From NCBI RefSeq assembly GCF_014679505.1, contig NZ_CP061474.1:650001-714000 (forward strand): a stretch of DNA of 64,000 nucleotides, given 5' to 3'. Shown here one piece after another: positions 1 through 9,300 of the stretch. The stretch is from Geobacillus sp. 46C-IIa (GTDB lineage Bacteria > Bacillota > Bacilli > Bacillales > Anoxybacillaceae). The position numbers and the translations under genes are program-made. Below the pieces are notes generated by a model, which saw only the letters and a list, made by a program, of their open reading frames with translations, ran no database searches and had not been told where the DNA came from. The first letter of the stretch is position 1. Each line of letters opens with the position of its first letter.

Positions 1-1458
1 GTCGCTTTAGCCGGCGTGATGGGCGGAGCCAACTCGGAAGTGCGCGATGACACGAAAACAGTGTTCATCGAAGCGGCGTATTTTACGAGTCCGGTCATTC
101 GCCAGGCGGTAAAAGATCACGGACTGCGCAGCGAAGCGAGCACCCGCTTTGAAAAAGGGATCGATCCGGCGCGGACGAAAGAAGCGCTCGAGCGCGCCGC
201 GGCGCTGATGGCCGAATACGCCGGCGGCGAAGTTGTCGGCGGCATCGTGGAGGCCAGTACATGGAAAGAGGAGCCGGTTGTTGTCACAGTGACGCTCGAA
301 CGCATCAACGGCGTCCTCGGCACAGTGATGACGAAAGAGGAAGTGGCTGACATTCTTTCGAACTTGCAATTCTCGTTTGCGGAAGACAATGGAACGTTTA
401 CAATTCACGTCCCATCGCGCCGCCGCGATATTGCGATCGAAGAAGATATCATCGAGGAAGTCGCCCGCCTGTACGGCTACGACCATTTGCCGGCGACGTT
501 GCCGGTGGCCGAGGCAAAACCGGGCGAGCTGACGCCATACCAAGCGAAACGCCGCCGCGTCCGCCGCTATTTGGAAGGTGCCGGCTTGTTCCAGGCGATC
601 ACGTATTCGCTCACCAGCCCGGACAAAGCGACGCGGTTTGCTTTGGAGACCGCCGAACCGGTCCGATTGGCGCTGCCGATGAGCGAGGAGCGGAGCGTTC
701 TCCGGCAAAGCTTAGTGCCGCATTTGCTTGAAGCAGCGAGCTACAACCGCGCCCGCCAAGTCGAGAACGTCGCTCTGTATGAAATCGGCTCCGTCTACTT
801 GTCGAAGGGAGAAAACGTTCAGCCGGCGGAAAACGAGCGGCTTGCCGGCGTCATCACCGGTTTATGGCATGCTCACCTTTGGCAAGGGGAGAAAAAAGCG
901 GCCGATTTCTATGTTGCAAAAGGTGTGCTTGACGGCTTGTTCGACCTGCTTGGGCTGTCTGATCGCATCAGCTACCGCCCGGCGAAGCGCGCCGACTTGC
1001 ATCCGGGGCGGACGGCGGAGATTGCGCTTGACGGCAAGATGATCGGCTTTGTCGGCCAGCTCCACCCAGCCGCGCAAAAAGAGTACGATTTGAAAGAAAC
1101 GTACGTCTTTGAACTCGCCTTGGCCGAGCTGTTGAACGCGGAAGGAGAAGCGATCCGCTACGAATCGATTCCGCGCTTCCCGTCGGTTGTGCGCGACATC
1201 GCTTTAGTCGTCGATGACAGCATCGAAGCAGACGCCCTCAAGCAGGCGGTCGAAGAAGCTGGGAAACCGCTGTTGAAAGAGGTTGCCCTCTTTGACGTCT
1301 ACAAAGGCGACCGCCTGCCGGCCGGGAAAAAATCGCTCGCCTTCTCGCTCCGCTATTATGATCCGGAACGGACGCTCACCGATGAGGAAGTCACGGCTGT
1401 TCATGAGCGGGTATTGGCGGCGGTCGAAGAGCAGTTTGGCGCGGTGTTGCGTGGGTAA
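1..1458 (+). CDS. pheT: Phenylalanine--tRNA ligase beta subunit, C-terminal part
   Basis: Charges tRNA-Phe with phenylalanine in the cytoplasm, as the beta chain of an alpha2-beta2 enzyme. The window starts inside the gene: the frame is open from base 1 and about 485 codons remain, so the N-terminal part is missing. Visible are the B5 DNA-binding-like domain with its SRRRDIAIEEDIIEEVARLY stretch, the catalytic-like module, and the C-terminal ferredoxin-fold anticodon-binding domain (from about RFPSVVRDIALVVDD). The stop is followed by a good hairpin terminator, so this is the end of the presumed pheST operon. In B. subtilis, as I recall, rnhC comes next; here about 15 kb of accessory genes intervene. 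Identity is secure; only the 5' end is unseen. Confidence 0.96.
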   Translation, partial: VALAGVMGGANSEVRDDTKTVFIEAAYFTSPVIRQAVKDHGLRSEASTRFEKGIDPARTKEALERAAALMAEYAGGEVVGGIVEASTWKEEPVVVTVTLERINGVLGTVMTKEEVADILSNLQFSFAEDNGTFTIHVPSRRRDIAIEEDIIEEVARLYGYDHLPATLPVAEAKPGELTPYQAKRRRVRRYLEGAGLFQAITYSLTSPDKATRFALETAEPVRLALPMSEERSVLRQSLVPHLLEAASYNRARQVENVALYEIGSVYLSKGENVQPAENERLAGVITGLWHAHLWQGEKKAADFYVAKGVLDGLFDLLGLSDRISYRPAKRADLHPGRTAEIALDGKMIGFVGQLHPAAQKEYDLKETYVFELALAELLNAEGEAIRYESIPRFPSVVRDIALVVDDSIEADALKQAVEEAGKPLLKEVALFDVYKGDRLPAGKKSLAFSLRYYDPERTLTDEEVTAVHERVLAAVEEQFGAVLRG

Positions 1459-1475
1459 TGTCGCAGCTGTAGAAG

Positions 1476-1505
1476 CAGGGAGCACGGGCAGCTCCCTGTT
1501 TTTCT
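1476..1505 (+). terminator. Rho-independent terminator of pheT
   Basis: A perfect 8-bp stem (CAGGGAGC with GCTCCCTG) and a 7-base loop are followed by a T-rich tail, 17 bases after the pheT stop. Confidence 0.85.
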
Positions 1506-1543
1506 ATTCCGTCACACCGAAGCGTGCAAAAAGGGGGAGAACG

Positions 1544-2329
1544 ATGCGAACCATTCAGGCCGCGATCATTGCCTTGCTTTTGCTTGCCGGGTTGTACGGA
1601 TGCGCTGCGGGGCGGCCGGATGGCAGACAACAACCGGTTGAGCTCACCGTCTCAGCAGCTGCCAGTTTGCAAGACGCGCTAGAGGAAGTGAAAACCACCT
1701 TCGAGCGCGAGCATCCGAACATCCGCGTTCACTATAACTTTGGGTCATCCGGCGCCTTGCAAAAACAAATCGCGCAAGGGGCGCCGGTCGATTTGTTTTT
1801 CTCCGCCGCCGTCCTGCCGTTTGCGGAGCTGAAAAAGGAAGAATTGATTGATTCTGCGCATGAAAAAACGGTGCTGGCCAACGAACTCGTGCTCATTGTG
1901 CCAAAACAAGAAGAAGAGGCGATTCAGTCGCTCGATGACATCCTTCGCGCGAAACGGGTGGCCATTGGCATCCCTGAGTCGGTGCCGGCCGGCATATACG
2001 CGAAACAAACGCTTGAGCGCGCCGGGCTTTGGGAAACCGTCAAGCCGCGCCTCGTTTTGGCCAAAGACGTCCGCCAAGTGTTGACGTATGTCGAAACGGG
2101 CAACGTCGACGCCGGCTTTGTGTATCGGACGGACGCGCTTGTCTCCAGCAACGTGAAAATCGCGGCTGTGGTGCCTGATGAGATGCACGAACCGATCGTC
2201 TATCCGCTCGGTGTGGTCAAGACGAGCAAGCATCTGCAAGAAGCGCGCCAGTTTTATGCTTATTTAACGAGCGAACAAGCGTTGAAGCAGTTTGAACGGC
2301 ATGGGTTTCGCCGCGCCCGGCAGCACTAA
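1544..2329 (+). CDS. modA: ModA-like molybdate ABC transporter substrate-binding lipoprotein
   Basis: Predicted to bind molybdate or a similar oxyanion outside the membrane and deliver it to an ABC permease. The product has 261 residues. It begins with a lipoprotein signal (hydrophobic stretch, then lipobox L-Y-G-C with Cys20). The mature part has the ModA signatures SAAASLQDALEEV, NFGSSGALQKQI and GAPVDLFFSA, and a C-terminal YPLGVVK segment. The ATG at 1544 is chosen because it follows GGGGGAGA and starts the signal peptide; the reading frame extends further upstream but without a ribosome site. Odd point: no modB or modC follows. The next genes are fluoride exporters behind their own riboswitch, so this is an orphan binding protein here. 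Tungstate or another oxyanion is possible. Confidence 0.87.
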   Translation: MRTIQAAIIALLLLAGLYGCAAGRPDGRQQPVELTVSAAASLQDALEEVKTTFEREHPNIRVHYNFGSSGALQKQIAQGAPVDLFFSAAVLPFAELKKEELIDSAHEKTVLANELVLIVPKQEEEAIQSLDDILRAKRVAIGIPESVPAGIYAKQTLERAGLWETVKPRLVLAKDVRQVLTYVETGNVDAGFVYRTDALVSSNVKIAAVVPDEMHEPIVYPLGVVKTSKHLQEARQFYAYLTSEQALKQFERHGFRRARQH

Positions 2330-2390
2330 ACAGGGGGTTCTTCACAACATCAGGGTATTTATGATAAAATAAAACTCGTTCAACATCATA

Positions 2391-2472
2391 GGCGATGGGG
2401 TTCGCCATAATCGCCGATTTCCGGCTGATGACTCCTGCTGCGTTTGCATGCGGCAGGAGTCTGTTTCTTTTT
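2391..2472 (+). promoter_or_regulatory. Fluoride riboswitch (crcB motif) with terminator platform
   Basis: The sequence GGCGATGGGGTTCGCCATAA followed by a short stem and GCTGATGACTCCTGC matches the conserved crcB/fluoride riboswitch core as I know it. Its 3' part forms a 12-bp hairpin (2430-2441 with 2450-2461, one G-T pair) followed by TGTTTCTTTTT, a transcription terminator. Fluoride binding should prevent termination and switch on the two fluC genes downstream. A plausible promoter lies upstream (TTCACA at 2341, 18-bp spacer, TAAAAT at 2365). Confidence 0.93.
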
Positions 2473-2490
2473 GGAAGGGAGGAACGGTCA

Positions 2491-2892
2491 TTGGCTTATC
2501 TCGCTGTCGGCATCGCCGGTATGGTTGGTGCGCTTGTCCGCTATGTCGTTGGTCTTGGCGTTCCCGCTGCTGTCTGGCTGGGGGGGGTTCCGCTCGGAAC
2601 GCTTTTGGTGAACTGGACAGGCGCGTTTTTGCTCAGCTGGCTGACGGTCGTTTTCACGCGCCGCCCCGCGTGGCCGCTGTGGTGGAAAACGGCGGTGACC
2701 ACCGGTTTTGTCGGCTCGTATACGACGTTTTCCACCCTTAGCGTAGAGTGTGTGGAATTGCTGGAACAAGGACGATGGGGCATGGCCGCTGTTTATATCG
2801 CGGCCAGTTTGTTTGGCGGCTTAGCCGCCTCATGGACTGGATATGCCTTGGCCCAACAGGGCGGTCAAGGACGAAAGGAAGGGGAGGAATGA
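2491..2892 (+). CDS. crcB: Fluoride channel FluC/CrcB, first copy
   Basis: Small four-helix membrane protein that lets fluoride leave the cell. It has 133 residues and the family landmarks GMVGALVRYVVG near the N-terminus, GTLLVNWTGAFLL, and GFVGSYTTFSTLSVE. I chose the TTG at 2491 because it follows the strong site GGGAGG and gives the normal family length. An ATG at 2395 in the same frame lies inside the riboswitch aptamer and cannot be the real start. The gene sits directly downstream of the fluoride riboswitch and touches the second fluC gene, so the pair is one transcript. Confidence 0.93.
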   Translation: MAYLAVGIAGMVGALVRYVVGLGVPAAVWLGGVPLGTLLVNWTGAFLLSWLTVVFTRRPAWPLWWKTAVTTGFVGSYTTFSTLSVECVELLEQGRWGMAAVYIAASLFGGLAASWTGYALAQQGGQGRKEGEE

Positions 2893-3263
2893 TGATGGCG
2901 CCATGGTTGGTGATGATTGGCGGCTTTTTCGGCGCCATGGCCCGCTACGCCGTCAGTCGCTGGGCCGCCCGGCGTTCGCCGCGTTTCCCGCTCGGGACGC
3001 TCATTGTTAACCTACTTGGCTCGTTTTTGCTCGGCTGGCTTGCTGGAAGCGGCGCCGCCGATGCTGAAAAACTGCTTGTCGGCACCGGTTTTATGGGGGC
3101 GTTTACGACGTTTTCCACCTTAAAATGGGAGAGCGTGCAAATGATGCAGCAAAAACAACAGGGAAAAACGAGGACTTATTTGGTGCTCGCTTACTCTTAT
3201 TTGGTCGTTACCTACTCGTTTGGCGTGTTGTTAGCATGGCTTGGCTACCATCTTGGGCGTTGA
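2892..3263 (+). CDS. crcB: Fluoride channel FluC/CrcB, second copy
   Basis: Second small fluoride channel subunit, 123 residues, with GGFFGAMARYAVS, GTLIVNLLGSFLLG and GFMGAFTTFSTLKWE. Three ATG codons in a row (2889, 2892, 2895) follow AGGGGAGG; I use the middle one, which overlaps the stop of the first copy by one base. FluC proteins work as antiparallel dimers. Tandem unequal copies in Gram-positive bacteria are thought to form heterodimers with fixed opposite orientation; that is inference here. Controlled with its partner by the fluoride riboswitch. Confidence 0.93.
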   Translation: MMAPWLVMIGGFFGAMARYAVSRWAARRSPRFPLGTLIVNLLGSFLLGWLAGSGAADAEKLLVGTGFMGAFTTFSTLKWESVQMMQQKQQGKTRTYLVLAYSYLVVTYSFGVLLAWLGYHLGR

Positions 3264-3504
3264 ACGTTTCCCAAAAAGCAGCCCATCAAAAAAAGCGGAT
3301 CGGTGTATACAGCAAGGCATGGAGCGTAACACGATGTTAAACTTTCATCGCCGAAAATGATGGATAAAGCAGTGATGGCAGCAAGGCGTTGTTACCAAAA
3401 TTCCTATCCATCCGGATGTTCACTTCTTCCAAACGCCGATCCGCTAAACGGGGTGCCGACGAACGACTATGATGTCAATGAAAACAACATTGATAACATT
3501 TGTT

Positions 3505-4260
3505 TCAACCCTTTTTTACTAAAAAATAAGCGGTCACCCATGAAGTAATTGGAATAGTCGATGCTACACCAATCCCAGCAAAAAAGATCGCAATCATTTC
3601 TGCGCTAAATATTTTTGAATTTACGATTTGATCGATAGAGTAGGATAAATCTTTAAACCATATAAGCAATGCCAAATAGCTGCCGAAGAAGGCGAAAAAC
3701 AACGTATTTGTACTTGTTCCTAATAGATCCCTCCCAATACGTAAACCGAAGGCAAACAAATCTTTCCTGCTAATGGATGGATGATGATGGAATATTTCGC
3801 GCATTGGAGATGAAATGGCAATCGCCGTATCCGTAATCGCACCTATTGTACTCATAATAATGACAGCTGCTCCGATTTTCACAAAGTCTATTCCAATATA
3901 AAGGGAAAAGGTGGAAATTCCCTCCGCTTCCTCTTCGCCAAATCCTTGAATCATAGCATTTTCAGTCACAATGACAATAAAGAAGAGGAGGATCACCACA
4001 GTGGCCATGCTAGAAATGAAGGCAGTGATTGTTTTTGTGCTCACTCCATTGATGTAAAAAAGGCTAATACAGCTGATCAACGTGGATGCAATCAATGTTA
4101 AGATAATCGGATCAGCTTTTGGAATCATCAGAATCAGTATAGTAAGTATGAGCACGCCAAAGTTGAAGAATATGGCCAAGAAAGATCGTGCCCCTTTTTT
4201 TCCGCCAACAAAGACCATCAGAATGAATAAAATGGTTCCTAACCAGAATAATGTATTCAT
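3505..4260 (-). CDS. YibE/F family membrane protein (YibF-like)
   Basis: A 251-residue integral membrane protein with about seven hydrophobic segments. It resembles the YibE/F family, whose biochemical role is unknown to me. The conserved-looking stretch GAITDTAIAISSPMREI and the following GRDLLGTSTNTLFFAFFGSYL mirror the corresponding region of its upstream neighbour (GAVMDVAITMSS, then GKDIMGTMTNILFFAY), so the two proteins share a domain. It overlaps the upstream gene by four bases (ATGA), a typical translationally coupled pair. Base composition is clearly lower in GC than the surrounding genes, which suggests transfer. No function can be assigned from sequence alone. Confidence 0.82.
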   Translation of the reverse strand: MNTLFWLGTILFILMVFVGGKKGARSFLAIFFNFGVLILTILILMIPKADPIILTLIASTLISCISLFYINGVSTKTITAFISSMATVVILLFFIVIVTENAMIQGFGEEEAEGISTFSLYIGIDFVKIGAAVIIMSTIGAITDTAIAISSPMREIFHHHPSISRKDLFAFGLRIGRDLLGTSTNTLFFAFFGSYLALLIWFKDLSYSIDQIVNSKIFSAEMIAIFFAGIGVASTIPITSWVTAYFLVKKG

Positions 4261-5393
4261 GCTCTTGCCCTCTTTCTCTTAATGAAAAAAATAGTCGTAT
4301 ATAATCCTATTGGGATTGTAATCACGATTCCAATCCCCCCAGCTAAAGCTCTAGCCAATTCCAATGAAAGATTCATCGAAAGGGTGAACATTAAGGGGGT
4401 GGCATTTTTCAAATACAAAATAAGCATAGGGATGGAGCCGCTTATATAGGCAAAAAACAAAATATTTGTCATCGTTCCCATGATATCCTTCCCTATCTCC
4501 ATTCCCGAAGCTTTCAGTGCTTTGATCGATATGTTGTTATTCTTTTCATACAATCCAAAAATGGAAGAGGACATTGTAATTGCCACATCCATTACAGCTC
4601 CTAAAGATCCGATAAATACTCCGGCCATAAACACGACTTTATAAGGACGAGTTACAAATTGCATTTCCTCATATCGAAGGCCTTGTTCTGAAGTTAATTG
4701 CATGACAAGATAAGTGATCAACAACGACATAAACGTTCCTAGCAAGGTGGCAACAATAGCGGCATATGTTTTTTCATTAAACCCGTTAACGAGCAATAAA
4801 GAAATGGTGGTAAACAAAATAATACTAATGCCGCATATGATTAAGAGACTGATGCCGGATGTATTGAGATAAACATCCAATGCATATGATAACAAAATGG
4901 AGTTGACGGCTAAACTTATAATCGACAACAATCCTTGCTTTTTCCCGATGAGAAGTAAAGTCAAGATGAAAACCCATGCCGCCATCAATACGTATTTGTC
5001 ACGTTTTACACCTTGGATAGTTCCAGTTAAATGTGAGTTTTCGTTTCTATTTGCATCAATCGAAACAAACAATTCATCTCCAACACGATATTCTTGATCA
5101 TAAGCTTTAGATGAGGAATACTGGTTAGTTAAGTGAATAAGCTGTCCTTTTTGGTCGCCATTTTTCAATTGAGCAATGATGCGTTGGGTGAATAGACGAT
5201 CTTCATTTTCATACATATCAGTTACTTTCGTTGTATCTGTAAGTTCTGTTTTGATCACTTTGGCAATGGGACGATCATAGAAGGGATGATTGTAGTTAAC
5301 AAAAAGAACGGAGGCTGCAAAACAAATTCCTATGAGCGCGTACAACAAAATTTGTTTGTGAGACATTTTTTTTAATTTGTCCTTCCATAACAT
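4257..5393 (-). CDS. YibE/F family membrane protein (YibE-like)
   Basis: A 378-residue membrane protein of the YibE/F type. One N-terminal helix (about residues 13-30) anchors an extracytoplasmic segment of about 100 residues, which includes the OB-like stretch YRVGDELFVSIDANRNEN. At least seven more helices follow. The domain around GAVMDVAITMSSSIFGLYEK and GKDIMGTMTNILFFAYISGS is shared with the downstream partner. The ATG at 5393 has a modest G-rich site (GGGGG) ahead of it. With its partner it forms a two-gene minus-strand operon between fluC and the MarR gene, in AT-rich DNA unlike the flanks. Its substrate, if it is a transporter, is unknown. Confidence 0.82.
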   Translation of the reverse strand: MLWKDKLKKMSHKQILLYALIGICFAASVLFVNYNHPFYDRPIAKVIKTELTDTTKVTDMYENEDRLFTQRIIAQLKNGDQKGQLIHLTNQYSSSKAYDQEYRVGDELFVSIDANRNENSHLTGTIQGVKRDKYVLMAAWVFILTLLLIGKKQGLLSIISLAVNSILLSYALDVYLNTSGISLLIICGISIILFTTISLLLVNGFNEKTYAAIVATLLGTFMSLLITYLVMQLTSEQGLRYEEMQFVTRPYKVVFMAGVFIGSLGAVMDVAITMSSSIFGLYEKNNNISIKALKASGMEIGKDIMGTMTNILFFAYISGSIPMLILYLKNATPLMFTLSMNLSLELARALAGGIGIVITIPIGLYTTIFFIKRKRARA

Positions 5394-5820
5394 TCGAAAA
5401 AACCCCCAAATGTAGGAATGAATTCACCCGGCTTTTGTATTATTGGCCATGAATTTAGTAAGAAGTTTGTTAATAGGAGCATTGGTGTAGGCGATGGCAG
5501 CCTTCCCTCGCAGGGGCTCAAACGAACCATCATATTAATATCAATGGCCCTAGAATAACAAGGAAGTTTTCAAGGAGTCAAGGAAAGTTCTCTTCTCGTC
5601 CGCAAAAAGTGTCCTCTAGAACCGTCGGCGAATGTTTTTCTATGCTTCTTTAGAAGGGTGGTGAAAATCGCTGCCTCTTACCAATGGTAGTTTTAGAGAA
5701 CTGCAAACATCAAACGTTTATCTATTAGCGCAAAAAAGGGGGACTACAGAGGTTAGGCTGCGGGGGATACGATGATGTGAAAAAACGATTGATTTTTCCT
5801 TTCATCCTTGTTACGTTAAT
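5394..5820 (+). other. Intergenic region without a recognisable gene
   Basis: About 430 bases between the YibE-like gene and the MarR operator region. The part near 5394-5460 should hold the minus-strand promoter of the YibE/F pair. A very short frame at 5448 (MNLVRSLLIGALV, then stop) looks like a remnant rather than a gene. I see no conserved RNA, terminator or repeat in the rest. Confidence 0.5.
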
Positions 5821-5830
5821 AGTGATAATG

Positions 5831-5904
5831 GTTCAATAGTTGAACTAAATGGACAAATCGAGTGAGCGAATTGATCAGGCTGGCAAATGGTTCAACTAGT
5901 GAAT
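5831..5904 (+). promoter_or_regulatory. Two putative MarR operators
   Basis: Two related imperfect palindromes lie upstream of the marR start. GTTCAA-TAG-TTGAAC at 5831-5845 is a perfect 6-bp inverted repeat. GTTCAACTAGTGAAT at 5890-5904 has 4-bp arms. Both begin with the same TGGTTCAA. Paired sites of this size upstream of a marR gene are typical of autorepression. The palindromes are seen in the sequence; the binding protein is inferred. Confidence 0.5.
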
Positions 5905-5920
5905 GATCGGAGGTGAGCAG

Positions 5921-6373
5921 ATGGCAGAAAGAAACATCGACGAGTGGATCGACCGCTATTTGTCCGTTTCGTTTCTCGTGATGAAGCGCGGAGCGGCGCT
6001 TGTCAAAGACAGCCTTTGCGAAGAGATGACGCATGACCAATATTATTTGCTTCGCTATATTCGCCGGCGGGGGACGTGCACGTCAACCGAGCTGGCGGCG
6101 ATGTTTGGCGTGAACAAAAGCGCGGTGACAGCGATGACGAACCGTCTTGTCGACAAAGGCTGGCTGCGCCGCGACCGTGATGAGAGCGACCGGCGTGTTG
6201 TGGCCTTATCGCTGACGCCACAAGGAGAGGAATGGGTGGCGGAGATGGACCGCGGCGTCTATCGGCTGGTGGAAGAGGTGATCGCTCGCTTTCCAGAGGA
6301 AGAAATCGAAACGTTCATCCGGACGTATGAAAAACTGGCCCGCGTGCTGCAGGAGGTGGAGGAAGCGAGATGA
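5921..6373 (+). CDS. MarR family transcriptional regulator
   Basis: A 150-residue winged-helix regulator, probably a dimeric repressor that releases DNA when it binds a drug-like or phenolic ligand. The DNA-binding part runs from about YYLLRYIRRRGTCTSTELAA through NKSAVTAMTNRLVDKGWLRR and wing DRDESDRRVVALSLT. The ATG at 5921 follows CGGAGGTGAG; an ATG at 5903 in frame lies upstream of that site and is unlikely. Its stop overlaps the start of the MMPL exporter (ATGA), so regulator and pump are one operon. This resembles the B. subtilis ydgG–ydgH pair. Two palindromes just upstream are likely operators. Confidence 0.9.
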   Translation: MAERNIDEWIDRYLSVSFLVMKRGAALVKDSLCEEMTHDQYYLLRYIRRRGTCTSTELAAMFGVNKSAVTAMTNRLVDKGWLRRDRDESDRRVVALSLTPQGEEWVAEMDRGVYRLVEEVIARFPEEEIETFIRTYEKLARVLQEVEEAR

Positions 6374-9300
6374 GGGCGATCATCAAAGGGAAATGGTTTG
6401 TGCTTGTGACTTGGATCATCACCGCGGCCGTATTGGTGGTGACTGCTCCAAACATGGGTGCGCTCGTCCGTGAAAAAGGGCAGCTGAGCGTGCCGGACGG
6501 CTATTCGTCGTCGATGGCGGCACAATTGATTAAAGAGGCAAACGAGCAAAAAAACAAAGAAAATGAACGCTCCGCCGTGCTCGTCTTTTACCAGAAAGAC
6601 GGATTGACGGCGGAAGACAAACAAGAAATTGAGCGGGCGGTGAACGCGCTCGAAAAGGAGAAAAGCGATCTCCATATCACGAACATCGTTTCCCCGTTTG
6701 CCAACCCGGAGCTGGAAAAAGAGCTTTTGTCAAAAGACAATACAACGATGCTCGTTTCCATCAGCATCGACCCGGCCGGGCGGACGGCGAAGCAGTTGAC
6801 CGACGCGTTGTATGAAGCGGTGGACGGCGTCAAGGTCGAGCATTATTTCACCGGCGGGTGGATGATCGATGAAGATGTGGTGACAAGCTCGCTCGAAGGC
6901 GTCAAGAAGACGGAAGGGATTACGATCGTCTTCATTTTGCTTGTTCTGCTCGCTGTATTCCGTTCACCGGTAGCCCCGCTGATTCCATTGGTGGCGGTCG
7001 GGGCGACGTATGCCGTTTCACAGTCGATCGTTGCTTTTTTGGTTGACAACGTGAACTTTCCGCTATCAACGTTTACGCAAATCTTTTTAGTCGCCGTTTT
7101 GTTTGGCATTGGGACCGACTATTGCATTTTGCTGCTGAGCCGGTTTAAAGAAGAGTTGGCGAAACTTGGTGATCGGACAGAAGCGATTGTTGTCACGTAC
7201 CGGACGGCGGGGAAAACGGTGTTGGCGAGCGGATTGGCGGTGATGATCGGTTTTGCGGCGATCGGACTGTCGACATTTAAGTTGTACCAATCGGCAGCAG
7301 CCGTCGCCGTCGGGGTGGCAGTGTTGCTTGTGGCGCTTGTGACGCTCGTGCCGTTTTTTATGGCCGCGCTCGGCGAAAAACTGTTTTGGCCGGTTCGCGG
7401 AAAGCTTGAGCACGGACAAAGCCGGCTTTGGCTGGCGGCTGGACGGTTTGCGTTCGCCCGTCCGCTGCTGGCGCTCGCCATCGTCGCAGCGGTAACGGTG
7501 CCGGTGCTCGTGACGTACGATGGCAAACTGTCGTTTGATTCAATGGAAGAAATCGGCGACCATTATCGCTCGGTTAAAGCGTTTGACATTATTGCCGACC
7601 ACTTCAATCCGGGGGATGCGATGCCGACGCAAATCGTGGTAAAAGGCAAGCAGCCGCTCGATTCTGAAGAAGGGTTGGCGCTCATCGAAAAAATCAGCCG
7701 CGAGGTTGAGAAAGTCGACGGCGTGGCAAGCGTCCGCTCGGCAACGCGCCCGACCGGCGAGCCGATTGAACAGCTGCTTGTCACCGAGCAGGCCAAACAA
7801 CTGAAAGACGGCCTTGGCGCCGGCAAAGACGGCATCGAAAAAATCGGTGCTGGGCTCGAAACGGCAAGCAATAAGCTCTCCGCTTCCGCGCCGCAGCTGA
7901 AGCAAGCGTCATCCGGCATCGGCCAGCTCGTCTCGGGAACGGAGCAGTTAAAAAACGGAATCGTCAAGCTGCAAAATGGCCTTAGTCAAATCGAACAAGG
8001 CGTGCGCCAAGGAGCGATGGGCGCCGGCGAATTGAAAAAAGGCTTGGCGACACTGCGCGACAATGCCAAAAAACTGCAAGACGGCGCCACGCAGCTGCTT
8101 AGCGGCTACAAGCAAGCCGAACAAGGCTTAGCGGCGCTCAGCAGCCAATACAAGCAAGTCGAAACAGGCTTAAAGGCGGTTGCCGATCAGCTCGCGGCTG
8201 TGCAAATGATGCTTGCGCAAGTCGAGCAGTCGCATCCGGAGCTCGGTCAAGACGCGCAATATCAACGGGCGAAAATGACGGTCGCTGCTTTATCTGATCA
8301 AGTGAAGCAAATGGCGGCTGGCCTCGCACAGTTGAACGGGGCGCTTGACCAAACGCGCACCGGCCTAGCGAAAGCGAATGAGTCGTTTGCCCAACTCACC
8401 GCCGGTCAAGCAGCGGTCAACGGCGGTTTAGACAAGGTGATCGTTGGGCTTGATGAACTGGCGGTTGGCTTGACGAAAGCAGCCGACGGCCAACAACAAG
8501 CCATTGATCAGCTGCCGCAATTTACAGCCGGCCTCGAGCAAGTCAATGGCGGCCAGCGACAGCTTCTTGAGCATTTCTCGGCGCTTGGCGGTCAGCTCAG
8601 CCAGCTTGTCAACGGCCTGGATCAAAGCGCGTCCGGTTTGCGGCAAGTGGCCAACGGCCTTGGGACGGCGGAGGTGTATTTGGCTGACTTGTCATCGGCG
8701 CCGGTGAAGGAAATGGCCGGCTGGCATATGCCGAAAGCGGCGCTTGAAAGCAAAGAGTTTGCGCAGGCGAAGGACGCGTATATGTCGAAAGACCGGCGCA
8801 TTGTCACGTTCGATGTCATTTTAGATGAAAATCCGTATTCCATATCGGCGCTCGGCCGCATTGATGACATTCGCGCCGCCGCGGAACGGGCGGTGAAAGG
8901 AACGAAATGGGAAGGCGCGACGATCGCTGTCGGCGGCGTCACGAGCGTGTACGCCGATTTGCGGGCGATTTCGAACGCCGACTATCGACATACCGTGGTG
9001 CTTATGCTTATTGGCATCGCCATCGTGTTGGCGGTGCTGCTCCGTTCGCTCATCATGCCGCTGTATTTGATGCTGTCGCTTGTATTAACCTATTACACGT
9101 CTATGGCTGTCACCGAGCTGATTTTCGTCAACGACCTCGGCTATGCCGGTTTGAACTGGGCAGTATCGTTTTTCGCCTTCGTTTTGCTTATGGCGCTCGG
9201 CATCGATTACAGCATCTTTCTGATGGACCGGTTCAACGAATACCGCGGCCGGCCGGTGAAAGAAGCGATGCTGTCGGCGATGGGACATATGGGGACGGTC

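Noticed and set aside
2395..2490. N-terminal extension of the first fluC gene from ATG 2395
   Set aside because: That codon is inside the fluoride aptamer; the TTG at 2491 has the ribosome site and gives normal length.
3357..3548. Short plus-strand frame after fluC
   Set aside because: No ribosome site, low-complexity start, and it runs into the convergent YibF-like gene.
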